Source of the DNA: an uncultured Pseudorhodobacter sp.
GTDB taxonomy: Bacteria > Pseudomonadota > Alphaproteobacteria > Rhodobacterales > Rhodobacteraceae
Length of the DNA stretch: 6,647 bases
NCBI GenBank assembly: GCA_945957495.1
Contig: CAMFLG010000186.1
Coordinates: 1 to 6,647 of the forward strand
Direction: 5' to 3'
Positions 5,887 to 6,647 of this stretch are shown piece by piece. The translations under genes were made by a program, and so were the position numbers. The notes under the pieces were generated by a model. It ran no database searches and was not told the origin of the DNA. It worked only from the letters and a program-made list of their open reading frames with translations. Numbering within the stretch: position 1 is the first letter of the stretch; each line of letters opens with the position of its first letter.

Positions 5887-6411
5887 ATGGCCGGATCAGT
5901 CAACAAAGTCATCATCGTCGGAAACCTGGGCCGCGACCCCGAAGTGCGCAGCTTTCCCAATGGCGGCAAGGTGGTGAACCTGCGCATCGCCACCTCGGAA
6001 ACCTGGCGCGACAAGGCGACCGGAGAGCGCAAGGAACGCACCGAATGGCATTCGGTGGCGATTTTCAATGAAAACATCGCCAAGGTGGCAGAGCAATATC
6101 TGCGCAAAGGCTCGACGGTCTATATCGAAGGCCAGTTGGAAACCCGCAAATGGCAGGACCAGTCCGGCGCAGATCGCTACACCACAGAAATCGTGATCCG
6201 GCCCTTCCGCGGCGAAATGACCCTCTTGGGCGGGCGCGACAGCGGCGGCGGTTCGGGCGGCGGCGCCCCGGATGATCGCGGCGGATATGACGATATGGGC
6301 GGCGGCTATTCGCGCGGCGGCTCGGGCGGCGGTGGCGGTGGTGGCCGGTCCGGCGGTGGCATGGGCGGCGGCGGTGGCCGATCGGACATGGACGACGAAA
6401 TTCCGTTCTAA
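5887..6411 (+). CDS. ssb: single-stranded DNA-binding protein SSB
   Basis: Binds single-stranded DNA during replication, recombination and repair and recruits partner proteins through its C-terminal tip. The 174-residue protein begins with an OB fold (about 4-108): NKVIIVGNLGRDPEVR, then W40, W54 and F60, the aromatic DNA-contacting positions of E. coli SSB, and KWQDQSGADRYTTE with W89. Residues 115-165 are a glycine-rich disordered linker, encoded by long GGC/GGT runs. The end DMDDEIPF is the acidic, hydrophobic-tipped peptide typical of bacterial SSBs. The ATG at 5887 is chosen because GGGAGAGG lies just upstream and MAGSVNKV is the usual N terminus; an in-frame ATG at 5851 would add 12 atypical residues. 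It is transcribed divergently from the regulator gene and appears to be followed by its own terminator-like hairpin. Confidence 0.97.
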   Translation: MAGSVNKVIIVGNLGRDPEVRSFPNGGKVVNLRIATSETWRDKATGERKERTEWHSVAIFNENIAKVAEQYLRKGSTVYIEGQLETRKWQDQSGADRYTTEIVIRPFRGEMTLLGGRDSGGGSGGGAPDDRGGYDDMGGGYSRGGSGGGGGGGRSGGGMGGGGGRSDMDDEIPF

Positions 6412-6431
6412 GTCGGTGTTACCGGAAATTG

Positions 6432-6459
6432 CGGGCCTGTGCGGAAATGAACAGGCCCG
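6432..6459 (+). terminator. hairpin downstream of ssb
   Basis: CGGGCCTGT (6432-6440) and ACAGGCCCG (6451-6459) form a perfect 9-bp stem with a ten-base loop, 20 bp after the ssb stop. There is no T-run after it, so it may be a weak or Rho-assisted terminator. Confidence 0.5.
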
Positions 6460-6463
6460 TGAC

Positions 6464-6492
6464 TGGACGTTTCATCGCCAATTCCCTATAGA
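6464..6492 (+). promoter_or_regulatory. candidate promoter of the SufT-like gene
   Basis: TGGACG (6464-6469) and TATAGA (6487-6492), 17 bases apart, each match four of six consensus positions. They follow the ssb hairpin and precede the ATG at 6520 by about 28 bases. No IscR-type or other Fe-S regulator site was recognised. Confidence 0.3.
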
Positions 6493-6519
6493 ATCGCTCA
6501 ACAACTATGCGAGAGCGCG

Positions 6520-6647
6520 ATGAACCAGCCTTTTGAAACGATTGAGGGGGCGCCCCTGATCCGCCCGTCCACGACGGATCATCCGCTTTACGATGCGGTC
6601 GTCGAAGCCTGCCGGACGGTGTTTGACCCGGAAATTCCGGTCAACAT
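6520..6647 (+). CDS. MIP18-family (DUF59) SUF Fe-S cluster assembly protein, 5' part only
   Basis: The first 42 codons are in the window and the frame is open to the edge. The visible protein starts MNQPFETIEGAPLIRPSTTD and continues into VVEACRTVFDPEIPVN. The DPEIPVN stretch is the hallmark of the MIP18/DUF59 family, whose bacterial members SufT and relatives help maturation of iron-sulfur proteins. The long polar N-terminal extension before the domain matches what I recall of the alphaproteobacterial SUF-associated form. The conserved cysteine region expected further on lies outside the window and cannot be checked. Ribosome binding site is weak (GAGAG, four bases before the ATG). Assignment rests on this short motif and on memory of the family; sufT would be a plausible symbol but is not assigned. 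Confidence 0.8.
   Translation, partial: MNQPFETIEGAPLIRPSTTDHPLYDAVVEACRTVFDPEIPVN

Noticed and set aside
6241..6390. GGC/GGT-rich stretch as a tandem repeat locus
   Set aside because: It encodes the normal glycine-rich SSB linker and has no constant repeat unit.
6272..6523. Plus-strand reading frame of 83 codons covering the glycine-rich part of ssb
   Set aside because: It is an alanine-rich frame-shift of the GGC/GGT linker and has no independent start signal.

Overview
The window looks like chromosomal DNA of a GC-rich alphaproteobacterium, most likely of the Rhodobacteraceae (Rhodobacter/Paracoccus/Roseobacter group). This placement is inferred from GC-rich codon use, from a glycine-rich single-stranded-DNA-binding protein, from a SUF-associated MIP18-family protein, and from GC-rich palindromes preceded by a TTAAATATCCC core, which I recall as common in that family. 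No database search was possible. No CRISPR array, tRNA, rRNA, insertion sequence or phage gene was seen.

Region 1 (1-4166, plus strand) is the end of a peptide/opine/nickel-type ABC importer operon. It holds a DppC-like permease with about 60 extra, mostly hydrophobic residues, a 696-residue protein fusing two ATPase domains (DppD-like and DppF-like), and a metallo-beta-lactamase-fold hydrolase whose start codon overlaps the ATPase stop. The substrate-binding protein and the DppB-like permease are presumably upstream, outside the window. The likely logic is import of a small peptide-like or amide/lactone-containing compound followed by cytoplasmic hydrolysis; the substrate cannot be read from the sequence.

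Region 2 (4167-4388) lies between convergent genes and is densely palindromic. It starts with a 23-bp sequence also present between the permease and ATPase genes (1112-1134), continues with several GC hairpins, and ends in a 62-bp element (4331-4392) that can fold into a three-way junction and whose right arm includes the stop codon of the next gene. It probably terminates transcription from both sides.

Region 3 (4389-5705, minus strand) encodes an exported lytic transglycosylase with its own promoter candidate, and upstream of it a small LuxR-type regulator tethered to the inner membrane by two helices. Region 4 (5706-6647, plus strand) has a divergent promoter region, ssb, a terminator-like hairpin, and the first 42 codons of a SufT/MIP18-type Fe-S assembly protein cut by the window edge.

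Most of the window is ordinary core or accessory gene content. The parts most worth a second look are the branched palindromic element, the two four-cysteine clusters in the fused ATPase, the enlarged permease, and the transporter-hydrolase pairing.
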